A DNA stretch of 64,000 bases, taken from the NCBI RefSeq assembly GCF_052060015.1, contig NZ_JBPODZ010000008.1:66836-130835 (forward strand), read 5' to 3'. The notes under the pieces are model-generated. The model was not told where the DNA came from, ran no database searches, and worked only from the letters and a program-made list of their open reading frames with translations. Shown here piece after piece: positions 47,012 to 55,461 of this stretch (the first letter of the stretch is position 1; the number at the start of each line of letters is the position of its first letter). The translations under genes and the position numbers were made by a program. This DNA is from Arhodomonas sp052060015 (GTDB lineage: Bacteria; Pseudomonadota; Gammaproteobacteria; Nitrococcales; Nitrococcaceae).

Positions 47012-47485
47012 TCAATCATCCGGGCAAGCGTCCAGGGCCGCGAGCGCCCGTTCCCCCGCGGCACTGCCGGCCTCGGCGACGAGCCGCCGCCCCTCCCCAA
47101 CGACCGCTAACCGCAGGCGCAGATCCGGCGCCGGGAGGAAGCCGGCACCCCGCTCCGGCCACTCCACCAGCACCACGGCGGGGTCAGCGAAGAGGTCCCG
47201 CAGGCCAACGAATTCCAACTCCTCCGGGTCGGCGAGGCGGTAGAGATCCAGGTGGAACACCCGGCGCCCGCCGCATTCATAGGGCTCGATGAGGGTGTAG
47301 GTGGGGCTGCGCACCGGCCCGCGGTGCCCAAGGCCGTGGAGGACGGCCCGGACCAGGCTGGTCTTACCCGCCCCGAGGGGCCCTTCCAGGGTCACCAGCA
47401 ACGCCTCGGGAAGCACCCCCGCCAAGGCAGTGCCGAGGCGCTCGGTATCCTCCGGCGCCGGCAACTCGCGTGAGAGCGTGCTCAT
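47012..47485 (-). CDS. tsaE: tRNA t6A synthesis ATPase TsaE
   Basis: 157 aa. With TsaB, TsaC and TsaD it installs t6A37 in ANN-decoding tRNAs. P-loop GPLGAGKTSLVRAVL, SPTYTLIEPY, HLDLYRL, and the downstream VLVEWPERG (Walker B-like) block. It overlaps the nnr stop by four bases (ATGA). Confidence 0.95.
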   Translation of the reverse strand: MSTLSRELPAPEDTERLGTALAGVLPEALLVTLEGPLGAGKTSLVRAVLHGLGHRGPVRSPTYTLIEPYECGGRRVFHLDLYRLADPEELEFVGLRDLFADPAVVLVEWPERGAGFLPAPDLRLRLAVVGEGRRLVAEAGSAAGERALAALDACPDD

Positions 47486-48960
47486 CCCGCGCGCCCCATG
47501 GCGAGCGCCTCAATGACATCACCGGCCAGCAGCCCACGCGCCCCGGTGCGGGCCGCCGCGGAATCCGCCGCGGCGCTGTGGAGGGCTGCCGCCATGGCCG
47601 CGGCCTCACCCACCGGCAGCCCCTGGGCCAGCAAAGCGGCGACGATGCCGGTGAGGACATCACCCATGCCACCACTGGCCATCCCGGGGTTACCCGCGGT
47701 GCACAGCCAGCGGCGATCGTCGGCACCCACCACCGTACCCGCCCCCTTGAGGAGCACGGCGCCACCGAAGCGGCTCAACAGCTCATCCACTGCCGCGAAC
47801 CGGTCGGCCTGGATGGCGGCGGTGTCCCGGCGCAACAGCCGCGCCGCCTCGCCGGGATGGGGGGTGATCACCCGTCGCGGGTTCGCGGCGGGCGCCTCGG
47901 TCGCCAGCAGGTTCAAGGCATCGGCATCCAGGACCACGGGGCCGTCGAAGTCGGCTGCCGCGGCCAGCATCCCCCGCCCCCACGGCTCCTGGCCCAACCC
48001 CGGTCCGACGGCCAGGACGGTGGCCCGGTGCAGCAGCGGCTCCAGGGCCCCGGGGCTGTCCACGGCGTGGGCCATGACCTCCGGGCGGCCGGCGAGCAGT
48101 GGCGCCACATGGCGCTTGCGGGTCGCGACGCTGACCAGCCCGGCACCGCTGCGCGCCGCCGCCTCGGCGGCGAGGCGTACCGCCCCGCCGAAGCCGTGAT
48201 CCCCGCCGATCACCAGGATGTGGCCGTAGTCGCCCTTGTGGGCGGCCGGCCTTCGGGGCGGCAGCCAATCCGCCACCACCTCCGCGTCGACGCGGCGGGC
48301 CGCTGACTCTAGCCCTTCGAACACCTCTCCGGGGACATCCAGGTCGTCGAAGACCATCTCGCCGGTGTGGTCCGGCGCCGCGCCGGTGAATAGGCCTTGC
48401 TTGAGCCCGATAAAGGTGGGCGTGACGTCGGCGCGGAAGGCGACACCGAGGCGAGCACCCGTTGCGGCGCTGATCCCGGAGGGGACATCCACGGCCAGGC
48501 GACCACCTGGTCGCGCATTGGCCGCCTCGATGGCCTCGGCATAGACGCCGCCCACCTCGCGGTCCAAGCCGGTGCCGAGCAGGGCGTCCACCACCACGTC
48601 CGCATCATCGAGCAGCGCGGGCTCCCACGCGGCGATACCAACGCGCTCGCGGCAGCGCTGCATGGCAGCGGCGGCCGCGCCACCGAGCCGGTCGGGGTCC
48701 GAGAGGGCCGCCACACGCACCTCTAGCCCGGCATTGGCGGCAAGGCGGGCGATCACGTAGCCATCGCCACCGTTATTGCCCCCACCGCAGAGCACGGTGA
48801 TCCGGCGGGCATCTGGCCAGCGCCGGCGCAGGCTCCGATAGGCCACCCGGCCGGCCCGCTCCATGAGCTCGTCACCGCCGAGGCCGTGGTCCTCTATGGC
48901 CCGGCGGTCCATCTCGCGCACCTGCTCCGGCGTATACAGCTCCGCGGGAAGGGATTCCAT
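47482..48960 (-). CDS. nnr: Bifunctional NAD(P)H-hydrate epimerase / ADP-dependent dehydratase
   Basis: It repairs hydrated NAD(P)H. It is 492 aa. N-terminal epimerase (YjeF_N, about 1-215, LCGGGNNGGDGYVIARLA) and C-terminal dehydratase (about 220-490, GNPGMASGGMGDVLTGIVAALLAQG). ATG 48960 has AGAGG upstream. The divergent -10-like TATACT at 49005-49000 lies on the minus strand about 40 bases before it. Confidence 0.95.
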   Translation of the reverse strand: MESLPAELYTPEQVREMDRRAIEDHGLGGDELMERAGRVAYRSLRRRWPDARRITVLCGGGNNGGDGYVIARLAANAGLEVRVAALSDPDRLGGAAAAAMQRCRERVGIAAWEPALLDDADVVVDALLGTGLDREVGGVYAEAIEAANARPGGRLAVDVPSGISAATGARLGVAFRADVTPTFIGLKQGLFTGAAPDHTGEMVFDDLDVPGEVFEGLESAARRVDAEVVADWLPPRRPAAHKGDYGHILVIGGDHGFGGAVRLAAEAAARSGAGLVSVATRKRHVAPLLAGRPEVMAHAVDSPGALEPLLHRATVLAVGPGLGQEPWGRGMLAAAADFDGPVVLDADALNLLATEAPAANPRRVITPHPGEAARLLRRDTAAIQADRFAAVDELLSRFGGAVLLKGAGTVVGADDRRWLCTAGNPGMASGGMGDVLTGIVAALLAQGLPVGEAAAMAAALHSAAADSAAARTGARGLLAGDVIEALAMGRAG

Positions 48961-48999
48961 AACTCGACGCCTCTTAAACTCTGCACTGAAGCGGCGACC

Positions 49000-49005
49000 A
49001 GTATA
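49000..49005 (-). promoter_or_regulatory. -10 box of nnr
   Basis: TATACT on the minus strand (5 of 6), about 40 bases before the nnr start. No good -35 at standard spacing. Confidence 0.4.
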
Positions 49006-49043
49006 ACGGGCGCCATCGGGGCCGCTCACGTTACACTGCGCGA

Positions 49044-50135
49044 ATGAACGAGGGCACGATCCCAGCGGCACCGGATATGACAGCGCTGGCGTCGGACATC
49101 CGCCGCTGGGCAGGGGAGCTCGGCTTCGACGGCGCCGGCATCGCCGCCCCCGAGCTGGCCACCGACGAGGCGCATCTGCTGCGTTGGCTGCGCGCGGGCC
49201 GCCAGGGGACCATGCACTACATGGGGCGCCACGGCGTCAAGCGTGCCCGGCCAGCGGCCCTCCACCCCGGCACCGTCCGGGTGATCTGCGTACGCCTCGA
49301 CTACCGCCCCGCCGGCGTCCCGGAGGACGCGACGGTGCTGGCGGCACCGGGACACGCCTTCATCGCGCGCTACGCCCTGGGGCGGGACTACCACAAGCTC
49401 ATGCGCCAGCGCCTGCAGAAGCTCGCCCGGCGCATCGAGGCGGCGGTGGGTGCGTTCGGCTATCGCGCCTTCGTCGACTCGGCCCCGGTATTGGAGAAGG
49501 CCCTGGCGCGCAATGCCGGGTTGGGATGGATCGGCAAGAACACCCTGCTGCTCTCCCGGGAAGCGGGATCGTACTTCTTCCTCGGTGAGCTGTTCACCGA
49601 CCTGCCGCTGCCGGCGGATACCCCGCCGGGCGAGCATTGCGGGAGCTGCCGCGCCTGCATCGACGTCTGCCCCACCGGTGCGATCACCGGTCCCTACCAG
49701 CTGGACGCCCGGCGCTGCATCTCCTATCTCACCATCGAGCACCACGGCCCCATCCCCGAAGCGTTGCGGCCGTTGATGGGCAACCGCATCTTCGGCTGCG
49801 ATGACTGCCAGGCCGTGTGCCCCTGGAACCGCTACGCACGGCCCACCGACGAGGCGGACTTCCACCCGCGCCATGGGCTGGAACAAGCGGAGCTGGTGAC
49901 CCTGTTCCGTTGGGACGAGGACACGTTCCTCAAGCGCACGGAGGGCTCGGCGATACGCCGTCTCGGCCACGAGCGGTGGCTGCGCAACATTGCGGTGGCG
50001 TTGGGCAACGGGCCGGCCACGGAAGAGGCCGTCACCGCGTTACAGGAGCGGGCCTCCCATCCCTCGGAGCTGGTGCGCGAGCATGTTCATTGGGCGCTCA
50101 CACGACTTCGCGGGGAGCATAGCGGGAGTCCCTGA
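49044..50135 (+). CDS. queG: Epoxyqueuosine reductase QueG
   Basis: 363 aa. It reduces epoxyqueuosine to queuosine in tRNA with cobalamin and two [4Fe-4S] clusters. Ferredoxin-like motifs CGSCRACIDVCPTGAI and CDDCQAVCPWN are both intact, and C-terminal HEAT-like helices follow. The start may be 49044 or 49077; neither has a ribosome site. TACACT at 49032-49037 would place a transcription start on the 49044 ATG, so the message may be leaderless. Divergent from nnr as in Pseudomonas. Confidence 0.95.
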   Translation: MNEGTIPAAPDMTALASDIRRWAGELGFDGAGIAAPELATDEAHLLRWLRAGRQGTMHYMGRHGVKRARPAALHPGTVRVICVRLDYRPAGVPEDATVLAAPGHAFIARYALGRDYHKLMRQRLQKLARRIEAAVGAFGYRAFVDSAPVLEKALARNAGLGWIGKNTLLLSREAGSYFFLGELFTDLPLPADTPPGEHCGSCRACIDVCPTGAITGPYQLDARRCISYLTIEHHGPIPEALRPLMGNRIFGCDDCQAVCPWNRYARPTDEADFHPRHGLEQAELVTLFRWDEDTFLKRTEGSAIRRLGHERWLRNIAVALGNGPATEEAVTALQERASHPSELVREHVHWALTRLRGEHSGSP

Positions 50136-50165
50136 CCGGCGGACTGCGCTTACGCTCCGTCCGCC

Positions 50166-51014
50166 CTACAGCCGCACAGCAAGGTTGTCGATGAGTCGGG
50201 CGCGGCCCAGCCAACCGGCACCGAGGATTACCAGCTCCTCCTCGTCGCCGCTCGGTTCCCCGAGGTCGCCCGGCCGGCGAATGCGGAAATAGTCCGGCTC
50301 GAAGCCGGCCTCGGCCAGGGCCGCACGCCCGGCGGCCTCGACGGCGGCATAGTCGCGCTCACCCTCCGCCAGCCGCGCGCCGGCGTCCCGCAGGGCCTCG
50401 TGGAGGGCGGGGGCACGGGCACGCTCGTCCTCCTGGAGATAGGCATTGCGCGAGCTCTTGGCCAGGCCATCGGCCTCCCGGGCCACCGGCGCCCCCACGA
50501 CCTGGACCGGGAGGTTGAGGTCATGGACCATCTGCCGGATCACCATCAGCTGCTGGTAGTCCTTGCGACCGAAAACCGCCAGATCCGGGGCAACCACATT
50601 GAGGAGCTTCGCCACCACCGTGGCGACGCCCTGGAAGTGGCCGGGCCGGGTCGCCCCGCAGAGGATGCCGGAGAGCGCCGGCACGTCCACTACCGTGCGC
50701 AACCCGCCGCCGTCCGGGTACATCTCTTCCACCGACGGCGCGAAGACCACGTCCACGCCGGCGTCGGCGAGGAGCTCACAGTCCCGCTCGAAGGTGCGCG
50801 GATAGCCGGCGAAGTCCTCCTCCGGGCCGAACTGGGTAGGGTTGACGAAAATACTCACCACCACCCGGTCGCTGCGCTCCAGCGCCTCCTCCACCAGTGT
50901 CATGTGCCCGCCGTGGAGGTTGCCCATGGTGGGCACCAGCCCCACCTCCTCGCGGCCGTCGCGCCACGTCCGCACCTGACTGCGAAGCTCGGGGATGTGT
51001 TGGATGATATGCAT
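50166..51014 (-). CDS. panC: Pantothenate synthetase
   Basis: 282 aa. Condenses pantoate with beta-alanine. TMGNLHGGHMTLVEEA (HxGH adenylylation motif), NPTQFGPEEDFAGYPRT, FGRKDYQQL, and KSSRNAYL (KMSKS-like) all present. panB lies 15 bases upstream. Confidence 0.97.
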   Translation of the reverse strand: MHIIQHIPELRSQVRTWRDGREEVGLVPTMGNLHGGHMTLVEEALERSDRVVVSIFVNPTQFGPEEDFAGYPRTFERDCELLADAGVDVVFAPSVEEMYPDGGGLRTVVDVPALSGILCGATRPGHFQGVATVVAKLLNVVAPDLAVFGRKDYQQLMVIRQMVHDLNLPVQVVGAPVAREADGLAKSSRNAYLQEDERARAPALHEALRDAGARLAEGERDYAAVEAAGRAALAEAGFEPDYFRIRRPGDLGEPSGDEEELVILGAGWLGRARLIDNLAVRL

Positions 51015-51029
51015 GGCCCCTCCGGGGAA

Positions 51030-51854
51030 TCAGAAGCTGTGCTCCACCGCCGGGAACCGGTGCTCGCGCACCGCAGCGGCGTAGGCGGCTAGCGCCCCCG
51101 AGACCGATCCGGCCTCCGGCATGAAATCCCGCGAAAACTTCGGCACGCGGCCCGGCGTGATGCCGAGCACATCCTGAAGCACGAGGATCTGGCCGTCACA
51201 GCCGGCGCCGGCGCCGATGCCGATCACCGGGATCTGCAGCTCGCCGGCAAGGCGGGCACCAAGGGTGGCGGGGATGCATTCCACCAGCAGCATGTCGGCC
51301 CCGGCGCGCTCCATGGCGAGTGCCTCCTCGACCATGCGCTCCGCAGCGGCCTGCTCGCGGCCCTGCACCCGGTAGCCGCCGATCTTGTGCACCAGCTGCG
51401 GCTGCAGACCCAGGTGGGCGCAGACCGGCACGCCGGCGCCGGCCAAGGCCTCGACGATATGCGCCTGTTCACCGGCGCCCTCGAGCTTGACCATCTGCGC
51501 GCCGCCTTCCTTCATCAGGCGCGCGGCATTGGCCAGCGCCATGGACGGATCGCAATAGCTCAGGAAGGGCATATCCGCCATCACCAGCGCCGCCGTCGCC
51601 GCGGCGGTGACGCAGCGGGTGTGGTAGACGATCTCGTCCACCGTGACCGGGATGGTGGTATCCCGGCCCTGCATCACGTTACCCAGGGAGTCGCCCACCA
51701 GGATGACATCCATCCCCGCCGCGTCCACGGCGTGGGCGAAGCTGTAATCATAGGCGGTGAGGCAGGCGATGGGCGTACCCTCCTCCTTCATCCGCCGGAG
51801 CCGGGCGATGGTCACCGGCCTCCTCCGCTCTCGGGCTTGATCGGCTGAGTACAT
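51030..51854 (-). CDS. panB: Ketopantoate hydroxymethyltransferase
   Basis: 274 aa. It makes ketopantoate from ketoisovalerate with methylene-THF. CLTAYDYSFAHAVDAAGMDVILVGDSLGNVM, catalytic Glu region in MLLVECIP, and GIGAGAGCDGQILVLQDVLG. GGAG lies 8 bases before ATG 51854; a GTG nine bases further upstream is a weaker option. panB-panC operon. Confidence 0.97.
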   Translation of the reverse strand: MYSADQARERRRPVTIARLRRMKEEGTPIACLTAYDYSFAHAVDAAGMDVILVGDSLGNVMQGRDTTIPVTVDEIVYHTRCVTAAATAALVMADMPFLSYCDPSMALANAARLMKEGGAQMVKLEGAGEQAHIVEALAGAGVPVCAHLGLQPQLVHKIGGYRVQGREQAAAERMVEEALAMERAGADMLLVECIPATLGARLAGELQIPVIGIGAGAGCDGQILVLQDVLGITPGRVPKFSRDFMPEAGSVSGALAAYAAAVREHRFPAVEHSF

Positions 51855-51903
51855 AGGTACCACTCCGTGAGCCTCGCGGCCCGGGATCGGACAGCGGGCG
51901 CGG

Positions 51904-52395
51904 TCAGGTCACACGTTGCAGTGCGGCATCATCGACGCGCTCGAGCAGTGCGTCAACCGCTCCCAGGCCCGGGATCTCCAGCCCCGGGTCGATCTCCGCC
52001 AGCGGGCCGAGCACGAAGGCCCGCTCCGCGAGACCGGGGTGCGGGACGGTAAGACGGGACTCCTGGATGCGGCGGGCGCCATACAGGATCAGGTCCAGAT
52101 CCAGGGTACGCTCCCCCCATACCCGGTGGCGGACCCGACCGTGCAGACGCTCGATGGCCTGGAGAACGTCCAGCAGGGCAAGCGGCTGGAGGCTGGTGCG
52201 CAGCCGCGCCACGGCATTGATGAAGTCCGGCTGATCCTGGGGCCCCATGGGCGGATTGCGGTAGAGCGAGGAACAGGCCTCGAGCCGGGAGTCCGGAAGG
52301 CGGGAGAGCGCCCGCAGGGCCTGGCGCACCTGATGAACCGGATCGCCGATATTGCTCCCGATGGCGACCCAGGCCGCGACGGTATCAGCCATCAT
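51904..52395 (-). CDS. folK: HPPK, 6-hydroxymethyl-dihydropterin pyrophosphokinase
   Basis: 163 aa. Folate biosynthesis. WVAIGSNIGDP at the start, SSLYRNPPMGPQDQPDFINAVARL, and the family RVRHRVWGERTLDLDLILYG. Its start overlaps the pcnB 3' end by 11 bases. Confidence 0.96.
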   Translation of the reverse strand: MMADTVAAWVAIGSNIGDPVHQVRQALRALSRLPDSRLEACSSLYRNPPMGPQDQPDFINAVARLRTSLQPLALLDVLQAIERLHGRVRHRVWGERTLDLDLILYGARRIQESRLTVPHPGLAERAFVLGPLAEIDPGLEIPGLGAVDALLERVDDAALQRVT

Positions 52396-53776
52396 CGGCT
52401 TCGCCGTTGTCGGGGCCGTCCCCGTCCTTGCGAGGCCGCGGCCGGCGCCCCCGGCGCCCCTTGCCGCTGGCGCTCGCCGCGCCGGTCATGGCCTTGCGCT
52501 GTTCGGCGTCCGCGTCCTGGTAGGCGGTCCACCATTCGGCCAGCTCGCGCTCCGCATCGCCGGCCTCAGCGCGCAGCAGCAGGAAGTCGTAGGCAGCGCG
52601 GAAGCGCGGGTGCCCGAGCAGCCGCTGCGCGCGCTTGCCGGTGCGGTTGTCGAAGCGCGGCTGCAGCGACCAGATCTCCCGCATGGGCACCCCGAAACGC
52701 TTGGGGATGGTCACCACCGCCACCTGCTCCTGGACCACCTCGGCCGCCGCCTCCTGCAGGGCCTGGGGGTAGCTGTCCGCGTCGTCGCGGGAGGCGGAGG
52801 CACGCTCCTCGACCACCGGCCAGAGCAGCGCCGCGAACAGGAACGCCGGGGTGACCGGCCGTTCCTCCATGATACGCAGGTCGGTGTTGGCGAGCGCCCG
52901 CGCGACAAAACGCACGGCCACGTCGTCGCCGGCGCCGTCGAGCAGTTCGTCAGTGGCCGGGAACAGGTAACGAAACAGGCCCACACGGCGCAGCAGCTCG
53001 AAGGTGCCTTCACCCTGACCGCCCATGAAGAGCTTGAGCACCTCCTCGAACAGCCGCGCCGCCGGCACCTCGGCGAGCAGCGGCGCAAACCGCGGGATCG
53101 CCCCCATGATCTCCGGGTCGAGCCGGAAGCCGAGCTTCACCGCAAAGCGCACCGCGCGCAGCATGCGCACCGGGTCCTCGCGGAAGCGTACCTCCGGGTC
53201 ACCGATCAGCCGGACCACGCCCCCCTCGAGATCCCGCATGCCGCCGGCGTAGTCGACGATGCTGAAGTCCGCGATGTTGTAGTAGAGGGCATTGATGGTG
53301 AAGTCCCGCCGTAGCGCATCCTCTTCGATGGTGCCGTAGGCGTTGTCGCGCAGGATCATGCCGTCCTCGCTGACGTGCTCCTCGCCGGCTGCCTCTTCAT
53401 CGACCGTCAGCGCGCGGAAGGTGGCCACCTCGATGATCTCGCGGCCGAAATGGACATGGGCCAGGCGGAACCGCCGACCGATCAGCCGGCAGTTGCGGAA
53501 CAGCTCGTTGACCTGCTCCGGCGTGGCATCGGTGGCAATGTCGAAGTCCTTCGGCTCCCGGCCCAGGGAGAGGTCGCGGACCCCGCCACCCACCAGATAG
53601 GCCCCGTAGCCGGCATTCTTCAACCGATAAAGGACCTTCAAAGCGTTGTCGCTGATCTGCGCCCGGGAGATCCGGTGTTCCGAGCGCGGGATGATCTCAG
53701 GCTCAACGTGTTCTGCGGGCTGCTCCACCAAGGACAAGGATCGGCCTCTTGTGCCAGTAAAAAGATTCCGTATAAT
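52385..53776 (-). CDS. pcnB: Poly(A) polymerase I, probable AUU start
   Basis: It adds 3' poly(A) tails that speed RNA decay. LVGGGVRDLSLGREPKDFDIATDATPEQV is the nucleotidyltransferase motif with catalytic Asp pair, RRFRLAHVHFG and RFREDPVRMLRAVRF follow, and the C terminus is Lys/Arg-rich (GKGRRGRRPRPRK). No ATG lies between the tRNA-Glu gene and the conserved core. An ATT at 53776, with GAGGG 5 bases upstream, would give I/M-IRNLFTGTRG, resembling the N terminus of other PcnB proteins; E. coli pcnB is known to start at AUU. TTG 53737 (AGAGG 7 bases before) is the alternative. About 463 aa. Confidence 0.93.
   Translation of the reverse strand: MIRNLFTGTRGRSLSLVEQPAEHVEPEIIPRSEHRISRAQISDNALKVLYRLKNAGYGAYLVGGGVRDLSLGREPKDFDIATDATPEQVNELFRNCRLIGRRFRLAHVHFGREIIEVATFRALTVDEEAAGEEHVSEDGMILRDNAYGTIEEDALRRDFTINALYYNIADFSIVDYAGGMRDLEGGVVRLIGDPEVRFREDPVRMLRAVRFAVKLGFRLDPEIMGAIPRFAPLLAEVPAARLFEEVLKLFMGGQGEGTFELLRRVGLFRYLFPATDELLDGAGDDVAVRFVARALANTDLRIMEERPVTPAFLFAALLWPVVEERASASRDDADSYPQALQEAAAEVVQEQVAVVTIPKRFGVPMREIWSLQPRFDNRTGKRAQRLLGHPRFRAAYDFLLLRAEAGDAERELAEWWTAYQDADAEQRKAMTGAASASGKGRRGRRPRPRKDGDGPDNGEADDG
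53749..53776 (+). promoter_or_regulatory. Promoter of tRNA-Glu
   Basis: TTGTGC, 16 bases, TATAAT (perfect -10). The -10 overlaps the proposed pcnB AUU start on the other strand. The start is about 57 bases before the tRNA. Confidence 0.7.
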
Positions 53777-53839
53777 AGCAGCCCTCGCCGGGCGGTGCAG
53801 CGCATCATGGCGATCTCTGCGAGGCCGGCACAAGACAAC

Positions 53840-53915
53840 GCTCCCATCGTCTAGTGGTTCAGGACGCCGCCCTCTCAAGGCGGAAACCGGGGTTCAAATC
53901 CCCGTGGGAGCGCCA
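53840..53915 (+). tRNA. tRNA-Glu (anticodon CTC)
   Basis: Acceptor GCTCCCA pairs with TGGGAGC, the anticodon loop CTCTCAA carries CTC, encoded CCA. Single-gene unit with promoter and terminator. Confidence 0.96.
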
Positions 53916-53925
53916 GATCCGGAAG

Positions 53926-53950
53926 GGGCCGCCGAGGGGCGGCCCTTTTT
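53926..53950 (+). terminator. Terminator of tRNA-Glu
   Basis: GGGCCGCC and GGCGGCCC arms, 4-base loop, then TTTTT, 11 bases after the tRNA. Confidence 0.9.
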
Positions 53951-53972
53951 CGTTCAGCCCACGGGATACACG

Positions 53973-54398
53973 GTGGACCAGACGGAAAAGCCCTGTGGCC
54001 TGCTCCGCCGACTGGCGGCCATTTTCTACGATTCCTTGTTGCTCATCGGGCTGTGGATGGCGGTAACGGCATTGGCGCTGCTGCTCACTGACGGCGAGGC
54101 CATCGCCGCCGGTGACTGGGGCTACCGCCTGTTGTTGCTGCTCATCGCCGTGGTGTTCTTCTGCGGTTTCTGGTCACGCTCCGGCAGCACCCTGGGTATG
54201 CAGGCCTGGCGCATCCGGCTGGTCTCGGAGGACGGCGGGCCGGTCTCCTTCGATCGCGCCCTGACCCGCTTCGGGGCGGCGCTGCTGTCCTGGCTCCCGC
54301 TCGGACTGGGATTCCTCTGGTCGCTCATCGACCGCGAGGGCCTCGCCTGGCACGACCGCCTCTCCGGCACCCGCCTCATGGTCACGGAAAAGGGGTAA
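53973..54398 (+). CDS. RDD family membrane protein
   Basis: 141 aa with three to four helices and the RDD signatures: GLLRRLAAIFYDSLLL at the start, SGSTLGMQAWRIRLVSEDG in the middle and WHDRLSGTRLM at the end. Function is unknown; some RDD proteins transport ions. The GTG at 53973 is chosen because the conserved region begins there and the frame upstream runs through tRNA-Glu. It converges on lptG. Confidence 0.82.
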   Translation: MDQTEKPCGLLRRLAAIFYDSLLLIGLWMAVTALALLLTDGEAIAAGDWGYRLLLLLIAVVFFCGFWSRSGSTLGMQAWRIRLVSEDGGPVSFDRALTRFGAALLSWLPLGLGFLWSLIDREGLAWHDRLSGTRLMVTEKG

Positions 54399-54402
54399 CG
54401 CC

Positions 54403-55461
54403 TCAGCGGACCCGCTGCAACGCCATCAACGCCACCGCCAGGAACGCCAGAGACGGCGCAAGCGCGCTTAGCACCGGCGGCAACCCATAGATGACCCCCG
54501 CCTGATTGAGCAAACGGTTCAGCAGCATAAAGGTGATGCCAATGAGCACCCCCACCACGATCTGCTGTCCCGCACCGGCCCGCGGACGCGCATGCAGCAC
54601 CAGTGGCACCGCCAGCAGTAGCATCACCACCGTCGCCAGCGGCGTCGCGAGCTTGATCCAGAACGCCAGGCGGTAACGTTCGCTCTCCAGGTTGTTGCGC
54701 TCCCGATAATCGATGTAGCGGTAGAGCTCCGGGAGGGGCATCAGCTCCGGCGGCAGGGCCACCAGCCCCAGCAGGTTGGGGTCCAGCTCGGCGTCCAGGC
54801 GCTGGCCCACGGGGTGGCGCACCGTCACGCCGCCGTCGTCGATGGCGGTCACCGTGACCCCCTCGAGCCGCCATGCATCGTCCTCGTAGGCGGCGCTCTC
54901 CGCGGTAACCAGGCGCTGCAGGGCGGCGCCATCGAAGGCGTACACCCGGACCCCCTCCACCAGGGTCCGTTCGCGGACCCGGGCGACGTGGATATAGCGC
55001 TGTCCGTCACGAAGCCACACGCCGCCACCGACCCCCGCCTCGGCCCCGCCCATGCTGCGGGCCCGGAGGTCCTGGCCCAGCCGCGAGGCCGCCGGCGCCA
55101 ACCACTCGCCGAGCGCCACCGAGAGCAGCGCCAGCACCACACCGGTGAGGACCACCGCGCGGGTCATGGCGGCCACGGAGAAACCGGCCGCACGCATGGC
55201 GGTGAGCTCGCTCCGTCCCGCCAGCCCCCCGAGCGCGACCAAGGCCCCGATCAGGGTCGCGACCGGGAAGCTCTCGTAGGCGCGATAGGGCATCTGCAGC
55301 AGCACGTAGCCCAGCGCGAGCCACGTGCTGTAACCGCCCTCGCCCACATCGCCGGTCTCGTCGATGAACTCGAAGACGGCGTCCAGGGCCATGATGACCA
55401 GCAGCGCCATCAGCGCCCCGCCCAACACCTGGCGGCCGATATAGCGGCCCAGACGGGTCAC
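54403..55461 (-). CDS. lptG: LPS export permease LptG
   Basis: 352 aa. One of two permeases of the LptB2FG transporter that extracts LPS from the inner membrane. Six helices, a periplasmic beta-jellyroll (about 135-270), and the family start RLGRYIGRQVLGGALMALLVI. The GTG start at 55461 overlaps the lptF stop (GTGA). The frame stays open 411 bases further upstream, but that is within lptF. Confidence 0.95.
   Translation of the reverse strand: MTRLGRYIGRQVLGGALMALLVIMALDAVFEFIDETGDVGEGGYSTWLALGYVLLQMPYRAYESFPVATLIGALVALGGLAGRSELTAMRAAGFSVAAMTRAVVLTGVVLALLSVALGEWLAPAASRLGQDLRARSMGGAEAGVGGGVWLRDGQRYIHVARVRERTLVEGVRVYAFDGAALQRLVTAESAAYEDDAWRLEGVTVTAIDDGGVTVRHPVGQRLDAELDPNLLGLVALPPELMPLPELYRYIDYRERNNLESERYRLAFWIKLATPLATVVMLLLAVPLVLHARPRAGAGQQIVVGVLIGITFMLLNRLLNQAGVIYGLPPVLSALAPSLAFLAVALMALQRVR

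Noticed and set aside
53646..53972. N-terminal extension of the RDD protein
   Set aside because: The frame passes through the tRNA-Glu gene and its terminator; the conserved region begins after GTG 53973.
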